Source: Reichenbachiella agarivorans
GTDB lineage: Bacteria; Bacteroidota; Bacteroidia; Cytophagales; Cyclobacteriaceae
DNA length: 64,000 nt
Assembly (NCBI RefSeq): GCF_025502585.1
Contig: NZ_CP106679.1
Span: 3,193,501 to 3,257,500 of the forward strand
Direction: 5' to 3'
Within the stretch, counting starts at the first letter, position 1. Every line of letters starts with the position of its first letter. Made by a program: the position numbers and the translations under genes. Under the pieces are notes generated by a model. That model saw only the letters and a program-made list of their open reading frames with translations, was not told the origin of the DNA and did no database searches. This document shows positions 9,541 through 18,017 of the stretch, piece after piece.

Positions 9541-9567
9541 AAAAGGTCATTTCTGGCCTTTTTTTTG
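9541..9567 (+). terminator. rho-independent terminator after the SPOR gene
   Basis: AAAAGGTCA and TGGCCTTTT form a nine-pair stem with one G-T wobble around a TTTC loop, and the T run continues after the stem. It lies 27 bp after the SPOR stop codon and just before the ExbB gene, which therefore needs its own promoter or read-through. Confidence 0.7.
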
Positions 9568-9581
9568 TTTAAACTAATGAT

Positions 9582-10283
9582 ATGAAAATACTGAGTATGA
9601 TTTTGATTTCTGTATTGCAGGAGTTACCTGTAGATGAAACATTGGTAGAACCTATAGCAGAAGTATCGGTTCTGGATTTATTGTTCAAGGGCGGTTATAT
9701 GATGTTGCCCATCTTGTTGTTATCCCTTTTAGGTACTTACATTTTGGTTGAAAGACTGTTGACTATCAAGGCAGCGAGTCAGACTCCAGATAGTTTGATG
9801 GACGAAGTAAAGCATATGGTAGTTGCTGGTAAAGTAGCAGAAGCCCAAAGTGTTTGCGCCAGAGATTCTACACCGATCGCCAAAATGCTGGAAAAGGGCT
9901 TGTCTCGAATTGGGAATCCTTTGAAAAGCATCGAGGCATCAATAGAAAACGTAGGTAAAATTGAGGTCTACAAATTGGAGAAGAATCTCACCCTGCTAGC
10001 GACTATTTCTGGTGCAGCACCCATGATTGGTTTTTTAGGTACAGTTACGGGTATGATTCAGGCATTTATGTCAATAGCACAGGAGGAAGGAGCTGTCAGT
10101 CCAAAGCTGTTGTCTAGTGGTATATATGAAGCCATGATTACTACTGCAGCGGGTTTGTTTGTAGGGATCATTAGTTATATCGCTTACAATTATTTGATTA
10201 CCAAAGTGGGCAAGTTGATTCATAAGATGGAATACACTTCTATCAACTTTATTGACCTCCTCCAAGAACCACAGAAGAAATAA
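9582..10283 (+). CDS. MotA/TolQ/ExbB proton channel family protein
   Basis: The 233-residue protein has three membrane helices, at about residues 33-53, 140-160 and 180-205. The conserved MotA/TolQ/ExbB block is visible at about 136-200 (ATISGAAPMIGFLGTVTGMI and the later TTAAGLFVGI). With the ExbD-like and TonB-like proteins encoded next to it, it should form a proton-motive-force-driven motor that energises outer-membrane transport. Spacing to the ExbD gene is nine bases, indicating one operon. Confidence 0.9.
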   Translation: MKILSMILISVLQELPVDETLVEPIAEVSVLDLLFKGGYMMLPILLLSLLGTYILVERLLTIKAASQTPDSLMDEVKHMVVAGKVAEAQSVCARDSTPIAKMLEKGLSRIGNPLKSIEASIENVGKIEVYKLEKNLTLLATISGAAPMIGFLGTVTGMIQAFMSIAQEEGAVSPKLLSSGIYEAMITTAAGLFVGIISYIAYNYLITKVGKLIHKMEYTSINFIDLLQEPQKK

Positions 10284-10292
10284 TACGGATAC

Positions 10293-10682
10293 ATGGACAT
10301 TAAAAGCAAACATAAGGTAGACGCATCATTTGCTATGTCATCCATGACAGATGTGATCTTTTTGTTGTTGATATTTTTCATGTTGACTTCATCATTTATC
10401 ACTCCGTCTGGACTTCCAGTCAACTTGCCTACCAGCAAGAGTTCAAATATTGTGATGCAAAAGGTGAGTGTGACTATTACGCCTGATTTACAATATTTTG
10501 TCAACGAAAGGAAAGTGAGCCTTGATGGGTTAGAGCAGGCTTTGAAAGCTGAGCTGAATGAGAAAGAAGGGGTCGTAGTCCTTCATTGTGACAAGTCTGT
10601 TCCTGTAGAGCACCTAGTCAATGTGGCAAGTATTGCGACCAAATTAGAAGCGAAGATATCCTTGGCTACCAAGCCAGACTAA
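10293..10682 (+). CDS. ExbD/TolR family protein
   Basis: 129 residues with a single N-terminal membrane helix. The helix starts at MTDVIFLLLIFFM, and the aspartate in it is the conserved proton-carrying residue of the family. The remainder is a small periplasmic domain ending in TKPD. It lies two bases upstream of the TonB-like gene and nine after ExbB, so the three subunits are probably co-translated. It is not obvious from sequence whether the complex is Tol-like or Ton-like. Confidence 0.9.
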   Translation: MDIKSKHKVDASFAMSSMTDVIFLLLIFFMLTSSFITPSGLPVNLPTSKSSNIVMQKVSVTITPDLQYFVNERKVSLDGLEQALKAELNEKEGVVVLHCDKSVPVEHLVNVASIATKLEAKISLATKPD

Positions 10683-10684
10683 AA

Positions 10685-11509
10685 ATGGATCTGAACGAGA
10701 AAAAAAATAAGATAACGAGTGCTTACATCAGTGTAGGGGTACATGCTGTGCTCATCATGTTGTTCTTTTTCATGATGGCATGGACTGAGCCAGATCCACC
10801 GATACCAGAGTACGGCATAGAATTCAACTTGGGCAATGAAGTAATCAGTGATTCTGAATCTGACCAGCCTGTCAAGGCAGATGAAATAGCCAAAGTCGAA
10901 GAAGTAAAGGAAACAGAAGAAGCAGAGGAGGTGACAGAAAAGGCAGAGACTGCTTCTCAAGAAAAAGCACAAGAAACAGAAGCTACTTCTACTGACAAAG
11001 TGGTAGATGAAGTCGCGAAGACTGAGGATATCAATAGCCCTGATGTAGTAAAAAAAGTAGAGGAGAAGGTTGTCAAGAAAGAACCTGTCAAAGAAGAGAA
11101 AAAGACTGAAGTCAAAGAAAAAGAGGCAGTAGAAAAGAAGGAAGAAGCCAAGGCTACTACCACCAATAGTCAACCTAAGGTGGATGACAGAGCGATTTAC
11201 AAAAAATCAGAACCAGGAGGAGGTAGCGGCAACAAAGGTGCTAGTCTAGATTTGAGTGGTTGGATGTGGGATTCTAAGCCCAATCCTAATGATCAGTCTA
11301 CAGAAGAGGGTTATATCATTTTTGAAATTACTGTTGATGGTGATGGCGAGATTATAAATGTAAAGGAGCTGCAAAAAACTGTATCACCAGCGGTAGCAAA
11401 CGTGTATAAAAAATCGATTACAGAATTGACATTCAGTAGAACTTCAGATAACCGCAACACTGCTTCTACATCCACGGGTAAAATTACATTTGTTATCAAA
11501 TCCAACTAA
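10685..11509 (+). CDS. TonB-like energy transducer
   Basis: The 274-residue protein begins with a single membrane helix (about residues 14-34). A long Glu/Lys/Val-rich periplasm-spanning region follows (about 55-165), then a Gly-Ser hinge and a compact C-terminal domain (about 205-274). The C-terminal domain fits the TonB/TolA C-terminal fold in length and strand pattern (EGYIIFEITVDGDGEI, then FVIKSN at the end). Genomic position after ExbB/ExbD supports the assignment. Whether it serves the TonB receptors in this window is inference. Confidence 0.78.
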   Translation: MDLNEKKNKITSAYISVGVHAVLIMLFFFMMAWTEPDPPIPEYGIEFNLGNEVISDSESDQPVKADEIAKVEEVKETEEAEEVTEKAETASQEKAQETEATSTDKVVDEVAKTEDINSPDVVKKVEEKVVKKEPVKEEKKTEVKEKEAVEKKEEAKATTTNSQPKVDDRAIYKKSEPGGGSGNKGASLDLSGWMWDSKPNPNDQSTEEGYIIFEITVDGDGEIINVKELQKTVSPAVANVYKKSITELTFSRTSDNRNTASTSTGKITFVIKSN

Positions 11510-11513
11510 AATT

Positions 11514-12800
11514 ATGAATTATCAGGAGTCTTTGGACTTCCTCTATGAGCAGTTGCCGATTTTTCAAAGGATAGGAAAAGCTGCTCTCAAAAAGGATTTG
11601 ACCAATACGCTCGTTTTGGCTGAGGCTCGTTCCAACCCGCATCATGGCTTCAAATCGATTCACATAGCAGGTACCAACGGCAAGGGGTCTACAGCGCATA
11701 TGTTTGCCTCAGTATTGCAGGAGGCGGGCTACAAAGTTGGCCTATATACTTCCCCACATTTGAAGAGCTTTCGAGAGAGGATTCGGATCAATGGAGAAGA
11801 AATTGACAAAGATTTTGTGGTTGATTTTGTTGAGAATTGTAAATCACTGATGCTGGAAGTGCAGCCTTCTTTCTTTGAGATGACTGTCATCATGGCATTC
11901 GAATATTTTGCCAAGCAAAATGTAGACGTAGCAGTGATCGAAGCAGGTTTAGGGGGGAGGCTGGATTCTACCAATGTAATCTCACCAGTATTGTCAGTGA
12001 TTACTTCTGTAGGACTAGATCATGAGGATATATTGGGACAAGGCATCGTCAATATTGCCAAAGAAAAATCTGGGATCATCAAGTCCAATACTCCCATAGT
12101 ATTAGGTAGCTTAACAAATGAGGCACACCAAGTCATGAAAGATCAAGCCATGATCAAGCATGCTACTCTCGTAGATGCTCATGAAGGATTTGTACTCTCC
12201 CAATCAGAGAACAGGTCACTTTCTTTGATAGAAACAGCAACTGGGGATCAGTATTCTTTTGATTCGGAGTTGGGAGGAAATTCATTGCTGAAAAACGTAC
12301 CTGTTATCATCAAAGGCATAGAGCAATTGCGTTCCAGTGGTTTTCACATCTCAAAAGAAAATGTAATCAACGGAGTAAACAAGGTAGTCTCTAATACAGG
12401 ACTGAAAGGTCGCTGGCAACTCGTCAGGGAGAACCCCACAGTGATAGCTGATATCGGACACAATCAAGAAGCCTTGGAGGAGTTGATGCTTCGATTGAGC
12501 CATACGAAGAAAGAAGGAACAAAACTTCATGTCGTATGGGGAATGGCTGCTGACAAATCCATCGAAAAGATATTTGATTTGCTATTGAAGGATGCTCAGT
12601 ACTATTTTTGTGCAGCGAAAATCCCTAGGGCTTTGTCTGTTGATGATTTGCAGAAGTATGCTAAGCAATATGATCTGACTTATCATTCGTACGAATCAGT
12701 AGATCAGGCATATGAAGCTGCGCTGAAGAATGCCAGCGTGGAGGATTTGATCTTTGTAGGAGGGAGTACATTCGTAGTAGCTGAAATAAAAGATTTATAG
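11514..12800 (+). CDS. folC: bifunctional folylpolyglutamate synthase / dihydrofolate synthase
   Basis: The 428-residue protein has the Mur-ligase-type ATP site HIAGTNGKGSTAHM (about residues 50-63), the EAGLGGRLDSTN motif and the DIGHNQEAL motif of the C-terminal domain. Folate enzymes of this family ligate glutamate to (dihydro)folates in the cytosol. The ATG at 11514 was chosen because the eight upstream codons overlap the TonB-like gene and the sequence from MNYQESLDFLY matches family starts. The stop codon overlaps the GTG start of trmB. Confidence 0.93.
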   Translation: MNYQESLDFLYEQLPIFQRIGKAALKKDLTNTLVLAEARSNPHHGFKSIHIAGTNGKGSTAHMFASVLQEAGYKVGLYTSPHLKSFRERIRINGEEIDKDFVVDFVENCKSLMLEVQPSFFEMTVIMAFEYFAKQNVDVAVIEAGLGGRLDSTNVISPVLSVITSVGLDHEDILGQGIVNIAKEKSGIIKSNTPIVLGSLTNEAHQVMKDQAMIKHATLVDAHEGFVLSQSENRSLSLIETATGDQYSFDSELGGNSLLKNVPVIIKGIEQLRSSGFHISKENVINGVNKVVSNTGLKGRWQLVRENPTVIADIGHNQEALEELMLRLSHTKKEGTKLHVVWGMAADKSIEKIFDLLLKDAQYYFCAAKIPRALSVDDLQKYAKQYDLTYHSYESVDQAYEAALKNASVEDLIFVGGSTFVVAEIKDL

Positions 12801-13462
12801 TGGGAAGAAAGAAATTAGAGAGGTTTGCTGACAATGCAGTAAGATACAATGTGGTCGAGGCGGGCAAGGAGTGTTATGGCCAATTGGCAGGAAAATGGAG
12901 GTCAGAGCATTTCAAGAATGATCACGAATTGGTGGTGGAGTTGGGCTGTGGCAGAGGCGAATACACGACTGGATTGGGCGTGAATTTTCCTGAAAAGAAT
13001 TTTGTAGGAGTGGATGTGAAAGGTGCCAGAATCTGGGTAGGAAGTAGCTATGCTGTCAAAAACCAGATGGAGAATGTTGCTTTTTTGCGTACACAAATCG
13101 AACAGATTGATACGCATTTTGCCGAGAACGAAATCTCAGAGCTTTGGGTGACTTTCCCTGACCCAAGACCCAAAGACAAGGATGAAAAAAGACGATTGAC
13201 TTCCCCCAGATTTATGGAGATGTACCGAAGCTTGTTGGCTGAGGATGGTTGGTTGAAGTTCAAGACAGATAGTACGTCATTGTTTGATTACACGTTGGAG
13301 TTGATACAAACTGGTCAGGTCAAAGTCAAAAACTTATCTCATACCCATAACTTGTACGAATCTGAGTTTATGAATGAGCATTTTGGAGTGAAGACCAAGT
13401 ATGAGCAACTCTTCTATGACAAAGGGGAAGATATCAAGTATCTCAAGTTTCAGTTTGCTTAA
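12800..13462 (+). CDS. trmB: tRNA (guanine-N7-)-methyltransferase
   Basis: 220 residues with the SAM-binding motif VVELGCGRGEYT (about residues 45-56), GVDVKGARIW, and FPDPRPKDKDEKRRL near residue 123, which is the signature region of TrmB. The enzyme makes m7G46 in the tRNA variable loop. The GTG start overlaps the folC stop by one base, implying translational coupling. The 3' end overlaps the convergent gene at 13459 by four bases. Confidence 0.93.
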   Translation: MGRKKLERFADNAVRYNVVEAGKECYGQLAGKWRSEHFKNDHELVVELGCGRGEYTTGLGVNFPEKNFVGVDVKGARIWVGSSYAVKNQMENVAFLRTQIEQIDTHFAENEISELWVTFPDPRPKDKDEKRRLTSPRFMEMYRSLLAEDGWLKFKTDSTSLFDYTLELIQTGQVKVKNLSHTHNLYESEFMNEHFGVKTKYEQLFYDKGEDIKYLKFQFA

Positions 13463-14364
13463 CTCACCACCAAAGCAATACCTGGGTACACTTTCTTGAA
13501 GTTATTGGTAAAGATGATTTCTGGTCCGACCTTAATATGGTTGTTGATGTTCTTGTGAACGCTTGCCTTGATGGTTTGTTTGTCAAACAAGCTACTGTCT
13601 CCAGAGTTGATTCGGTAGCCGACTCTGGCTCCCCAACCTGATGACTTGCTATTTTTTCCTTTGATGTCATATTCTAGATTGACGTAGTATGAGGGAATAG
13701 CTTGGTTGACAACTTTAGACTCTGGAGAGTGCTCTTGATAGAAAGTCATCTGACCAGAGACTCCCAAACTCAACTGTTGGACATGCGTGGTTGATTCAAT
13801 TTTTAGTATGGGAGCACTGATTCCGATTTCTGGTGATGCACCTATGTTGCTGATGGCGAGTGATCCAAAAAAGTTAGGTTTGAATTTTTCTACAATAGGA
13901 AAAGAGGTTTTTTTTTCCGCTTCTTTTGCTGCAACTGCTGGTATGGTTTCTTTGTGATCATACACAATAGTGGGTATTGAAGCGACTGTCAAAGGTCTCA
14001 GTGTTTCTGCTATACCTTTTGAATTCATACGACAGATTGACGATTCTTTAGAAGTAAGTGCTATTTCTGTCTTGATACGATTGAGTGGGGCAGAGCCCAT
14101 TTGTTTTTCAATTGCGGGTTTTGATATTTTGTCGAAATGCAAAAGGTCAAGACTACCTGCAATGAGTAGGGAGATAGAAGTTGCCATGGCAAAGAACCAA
14201 GTCAAAATTCGTTTGTCTACTTCTGAGAGCTTTTTAGAAAGATTCTCCCAAATGCTGGCCTTTTTCGAAGTACTAAGAAACAAGTGGTCAGCAGTTTTGC
14301 TTGCATTTTGACAAACGCGATCAATTAGATTGATATTTTTCGTGCTTTGGTGTTGATCGTTCAT
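13459..14364 (-). CDS. single-pass membrane protein paired with an ECF sigma factor; C-terminal beta-rich domain
   Basis: The gene starts 12 bp after the ECF sigma gene, the usual place for an anti-sigma factor. About 50 cytoplasmic residues precede one membrane helix (about residues 53-72). Beyond a linker, residues from about 165 to 301 show short alternating strands ending in a hydrophobic VVS, as in outer-membrane beta-barrel-like domains. I recognise no zinc-binding anti-sigma motif or FecR domain. The likely role is negative control of the adjacent sigma factor, but this rests on context only. Confidence 0.6.
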   Translation of the reverse strand: MNDQHQSTKNINLIDRVCQNASKTADHLFLSTSKKASIWENLSKKLSEVDKRILTWFFAMATSISLLIAGSLDLLHFDKISKPAIEKQMGSAPLNRIKTEIALTSKESSICRMNSKGIAETLRPLTVASIPTIVYDHKETIPAVAAKEAEKKTSFPIVEKFKPNFFGSLAISNIGASPEIGISAPILKIESTTHVQQLSLGVSGQMTFYQEHSPESKVVNQAIPSYYVNLEYDIKGKNSKSSGWGARVGYRINSGDSSLFDKQTIKASVHKNINNHIKVGPEIIFTNNFKKVYPGIALVVS

Positions 14365-14376
14365 GATTGATACTTA

Positions 14377-14958
14377 TTAAATGGCTCCAATGTGGACAAG
14401 TGATTTGATCAATGAAGCCCTTGCTTTACTGAGTTGAGATTTGGAAGTGTTTTCGCTGATTCCGAGTTTTTCTCCAATCTCTTTATGACTGTAGCCTTCT
14501 ATGGCATACATGTTGAATACTGTCCTATAACCTTTCGGAAGTTTTTTGATCTGTTCAAGAATGTCTGTTTCTATCAAATTGCTGTCTATGCTATCTGCGT
14601 ATTTCATTTTCTCATCACTTTGGTTGATTTCAACCAAGTGGTGCTTTCTTTTTCTCAGCAGCATCAGAGATTCATTGACTACTATTCTTTTCATCCATCC
14701 TTCCAAACTTCCTTTTCCTCTGTATTCAAATGTGTTGATCTTTGAGAAGATTTTTAGAAATCCTTCCGTGACGGCATCCTCCGCTTCCGCTTCGTCTGAA
14801 AGATATCGAAAGCAGATACCGTAAAACTTGCTAGCATACTTCTCATATAATATTTTTTGAGCCGCAGCGTCGAAAGCTTTACATCCCTTAATTAGTTCCC
14901 CTTCATCCAATTGATATGAATGTTTAATGTTATGTTCTTGATTGAGTAATGCGTGCAA
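14377..14958 (-). CDS. ECF RNA polymerase sigma factor
   Basis: 193 residues with region 2 at about 30-100 (ILYEKYASKFYGICFRYLSDEAEAEDAVTEGF) and region 4 at about 135-185 (LPKGYRTVFNMYAIEGYSHKEIGEKLGISE). It differs from the two FecI-type factors in the window: no FecR or TonB receptor follows. The next gene encodes a single-pass membrane protein with a beta-rich domain. A phased GTTAA array lies about 65-100 bp upstream of the ATG. Confidence 0.9.
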   Translation of the reverse strand: MHALLNQEHNIKHSYQLDEGELIKGCKAFDAAAQKILYEKYASKFYGICFRYLSDEAEAEDAVTEGFLKIFSKINTFEYRGKGSLEGWMKRIVVNESLMLLRKRKHHLVEINQSDEKMKYADSIDSNLIETDILEQIKKLPKGYRTVFNMYAIEGYSHKEIGEKLGISENTSKSQLSKARASLIKSLVHIGAI

Positions 14959-15022
14959 TGTGAATATGGTTGCTCGTGATAATTTATTTTCTGTAAATTA
15001 TGCGGCACACCCATACGCAGCT

Positions 15023-15058
15023 GTTAACGGGGAGTTAAAAGATGTTAAGCACTGTTAA
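15023..15058 (-). promoter_or_regulatory. phased TTAAC direct repeats upstream of the ECF sigma gene
   Basis: GTTAA occurs at 15023, 15034, 15044 and 15054, that is TTAAC on the strand of the sigma gene, spaced 11, 10 and 10 bp. Three copies extend to TTAACA. Direct repeats at one-helical-turn spacing are typical of OmpR/PhoB-type response-regulator sites; the Bacillus PhoP box is built of TTAACA-like repeats. The array lies about 65-100 bp before the ATG at 14958. A regulatory role is inferred. Confidence 0.35.
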
Positions 15059-15072
15059 GGAGAATCAAGAAT

Positions 15073-16044
15073 TTACATTCTGTTGAAGTACAGAAATGTA
15101 ATGTAGCAGCCAAATCCTATTAGGTACAATAGACCTTCGGCACGGTCAAGCTTATATTTTTGAAGTGTAAACATGAAAAGGAAGAGCATAAATGATCCAA
15201 TCATGACGATGTACAAATCAATGTTGAGGTCAATATCAAAACTTAATGGTGCATGAAATACAGCTGTAGCCCCTAGTACCAATAGGATATTGAAGATATT
15301 GGAGCCTACGATGTTTCCAACTGCCAAATCTGATTTTTTGTGAAATGCTGCTACTGCGGTGGTGGCTAATTCAGGCAAAGAGGTACCTGCCGCCAAAATG
15401 GTCAAACCAATCAATTTTTCACTCCACCCAAAATGATGTGCAATGATGATCGAATTGTCAACGATCATTTGTCCACCAAAAGTCAGCCCAGCCAAGCCAA
15501 AAATGATCATCAAGGTGGTCTTGAGCGTACTGTGCATTTCGATTTCGTCCATGTCTCCTCCTGTATCTCCAGTTCGCTTCATGTTTTGAAATACATAATA
15601 CAGAAAGCCAAGGAACATGATGAGAAGAATAATACCGTCTAATACACTGGCTTCATTTTGTTCTGCTCCAAAAATCAATTGGTCATTGACGAGTATGAAT
15701 AACACAACTGTTGCTACCAAAGAATAGGGGACTTCTTTCCAAAGTGCATTTTTTTGAACGGTAAGTGGATAGATGACACTAGAGATGCCTAGGATTAAAT
15801 AAGTGTTGAAGATATTAGAACCAATGATGTTGCCAAAAACTACGTCGTTGTGACCGCCAGAGCCAGATATCAGATTGACTACCAATTCAGGAGCAGAGGT
15901 GCCCATCGCTACGACTGTTAGTCCTATGGCGATATCAGAAACATTGTATCTCTTGGCGAGGGAGGAAGCTCCATTTACTAAGTAGTCAGCACCTTTGATC
16001 AACAAAACAAAGCCGACAGTAATAAGTAACAATGGAATGACCAT
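15073..16044 (-). CDS. calcium/sodium antiporter, CaCA family (YrbG-like)
   Basis: The 323-residue polytopic protein contains the two alpha repeats of the CaCA superfamily. The first is GTSAPELVVN with GNIIGSNIFN (about residues 47-82), the second GTSLPELATT with GNIVGSNIFN (about 212-250). The acidic residues in these repeats bind the transported cations. It should exchange Na+ or H+ for Ca2+ at the inner membrane. Length and repeat order match YrbG. Confidence 0.92.
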   Translation of the reverse strand: MVIPLLLITVGFVLLIKGADYLVNGASSLAKRYNVSDIAIGLTVVAMGTSAPELVVNLISGSGGHNDVVFGNIIGSNIFNTYLILGISSVIYPLTVQKNALWKEVPYSLVATVVLFILVNDQLIFGAEQNEASVLDGIILLIMFLGFLYYVFQNMKRTGDTGGDMDEIEMHSTLKTTLMIIFGLAGLTFGGQMIVDNSIIIAHHFGWSEKLIGLTILAAGTSLPELATTAVAAFHKKSDLAVGNIVGSNIFNILLVLGATAVFHAPLSFDIDLNIDLYIVMIGSFMLFLFMFTLQKYKLDRAEGLLYLIGFGCYITFLYFNRM

Positions 16045-16264
16045 ATAGCGTTATTTAATGATTGGATGGTTCAAGTATTAGAATTGAAATATAAATATAT
16101 CTCATAATACTTTAAGACTATTTCATGAATTATTGGGTCATTTTTGGGTAGCTAAAATAGGTATTTCTCTTATTGTTATTATAGTCCTAAAATATATTAG
16201 GCGAGTTCTATTTTGTGAGTAAGCTGTTTTTTGGCAGGTTTTTGTTTGGTTGCGTTTGTGTAGG

Positions 16265-16297
16265 GAAAGAACTTGGCCTTATAGGCCAAGTTCTTTC
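16265..16297 (-). terminator. hairpin overlapping the phosphohexomutase stop codon
   Basis: GAAAGAACTTGGCC (16265-16278) and GGCCAAGTTCTTTC (16284-16297) pair perfectly over 14 bp around a five-base loop. The stop codon of the gene ending at 16279 falls in the loop and its last coding bases form one arm. There is only a short pyrimidine run after the stem on the minus strand. It is probably a terminator or 3'-end stabiliser. Confidence 0.55.
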
Positions 16298-18006
16298 TTG
16301 ATAGAGTCTATTTTTTTCGTCAACTCTTGTTTTTGAGCATCTATACCAGTTGTGATACCACCTTTGGATTTTACGCTGAAATAGAACTTGATTTTTGGTT
16401 CTGTCCCTGAGGGTCTCAGGGACACTTTGCTGCCATCTTCTGTCAGGAACTGCAAGACATTGGATTGAGGAAAGTCGATCTTAGTCTTGGTACCTGTCTT
16501 GAGATCAGTAGCCTCTCCCAGTTGGTAATCAAGCAGGGTAGTGACTGGTGAGCCTCCCAGCTGTGTAGGTGTGTTGGTTCTGGCATCACTCATCATCTGT
16601 TGGATTTCTTCTGCACCTGATTTTCCTTTCTTGGTCAAGGAAGACAATGATTCCCAATACATACCAAACTGGGCATAGATGTCTTCTAGTAGATCCATGA
16701 CACTTTTGCCATTGTCCTTGGCCCAGGCAGCCATCTCTGCAATCATCGCACAGGAGGCGATGGCATCCTTGTCTCGCACTTTGTCGCCGATCAAATAACC
16801 GTAACTCTCTTCACCACCTCCGATGAACTCTTTCTTTCCTTCAAATTCCTTGATCAATCCAGCGATGAATTTGAATCCAGTCAAGGTATCATAGCTTTCA
16901 ATGTCAAAATGAGTAGCGATGTCTTTAATCAATTCAGTGGTCACGATGGTTTTGACAATGAATTGCTTGCCATTCAATTTGTTGTTTTCTTTCCACTTGA
17001 TGCAGAGGTAGTAGATCAACAAAGAACCAGTTTGATTACCATTTAGCAATTCAAATTTTCCTTCTTTGTTCTTGACGGCAATCCCCACTCTGTCTGCATC
17101 AGGGTCTGTTGCCATGACCAAATCAGCATCTAACTCTTCTGCTCTTTTGAGTGCAATGCTCATGGCTTCTTGTTCCTCTGGATTAGGATAGACTACCGTA
17201 GGGAAGTTGCCATCTGGCTGTGCTTGTTCTGCAACTACATTTACATTTTTGAATCCGAGTCGTTCTAAAATCGTCGGAACCAAAGTGATCCCTGTACCAT
17301 GTATCGGAGAGAAAACAATGGCAAGATCAGATTGATTTTTGATCGCGTCTGGAGATAGGCTCAATGCCTCCAAAGTAGCCAAATACTTTTCGTCTATGTC
17401 TTGGCCTATTTTGACAATCAATTCAGGTTTTTCGTCAAACTTTACATGGTCAAAACTTCCTACATTTCTTACCTCATCAATGACATTGGTATCGTGTGGG
17501 GCAATCATCTGTGCACCATCATCCCAATAGGCTTTGTATCCATTGTATTCTTTGGGGTTGTGTGAGGCAGTCAGTACTACGCCACTTTTGCAGCCTAGCT
17601 CTCTGATCGCAAATGAAAGTTCAGGAGTAGGTCTGAGGCTTTCGAATAGGTAGACTTTGATGTCGTTGGCGGAGAATACTGCGGCTGTGGTTTGAGCAAA
17701 GAAAGCACTGTTGTTTCTACTATCATAGGCGATGGCAACAGAGATTTCTTCACCTTTGAATTCTTTTTTGAGGTAATTGGCCAGTCCTTGTGTGGCTACA
17801 CCGATAGTGTATTTGTTCATACGATTGCTACCCAATCCCATGATGCCGCGCAAACCGCCTGTACCGAATTCAAGCTCTTTGTAGAATGAATCGATCAATT
17901 CAGTTTCATTGCCAGTTGCAATCATGTCCTTGATAGATTGCTTGTCAGCAGCGTCAATGTTGCTATTGAGCCACTTGTCGATTGATTCTTGTATGTATGC
18001 TTCCAT
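16279..18006 (-). CDS. phospho-sugar mutase (phosphoglucomutase/phosphomannomutase)
   Basis: The 575-residue protein carries the alpha-D-phosphohexomutase motifs: the phosphoserine loop VVLTASHNPKEYNG (about residue 140), the metal-binding DPDADRVG loop, the sugar-binding GGGEESYG loop and the C-terminal phosphate site RPSGTEPKIKFY. It interconverts hexose 1- and 6-phosphates in the cytosol; size fits the PgcA/PGM2-like subgroup. The ATG at 18006 is preferred over a TTG at 18021 that overlaps the trpS stop. It lies 11 bp downstream of trpS. Confidence 0.92.
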   Translation of the reverse strand: MEAYIQESIDKWLNSNIDAADKQSIKDMIATGNETELIDSFYKELEFGTGGLRGIMGLGSNRMNKYTIGVATQGLANYLKKEFKGEEISVAIAYDSRNNSAFFAQTTAAVFSANDIKVYLFESLRPTPELSFAIRELGCKSGVVLTASHNPKEYNGYKAYWDDGAQMIAPHDTNVIDEVRNVGSFDHVKFDEKPELIVKIGQDIDEKYLATLEALSLSPDAIKNQSDLAIVFSPIHGTGITLVPTILERLGFKNVNVVAEQAQPDGNFPTVVYPNPEEQEAMSIALKRAEELDADLVMATDPDADRVGIAVKNKEGKFELLNGNQTGSLLIYYLCIKWKENNKLNGKQFIVKTIVTTELIKDIATHFDIESYDTLTGFKFIAGLIKEFEGKKEFIGGGEESYGYLIGDKVRDKDAIASCAMIAEMAAWAKDNGKSVMDLLEDIYAQFGMYWESLSSLTKKGKSGAEEIQQMMSDARTNTPTQLGGSPVTTLLDYQLGEATDLKTGTKTKIDFPQSNVLQFLTEDGSKVSLRPSGTEPKIKFYFSVKSKGGITTGIDAQKQELTKKIDSIKKELGL

Positions 18007-18017
18007 GTTAGTAGTTA

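Noticed and set aside
10679-11173. 164-codon minus-strand frame rich in Phe and Leu
   Set aside because: Complement of the Glu/Lys-rich part of the TonB-like gene; composition explained by the opposite strand.
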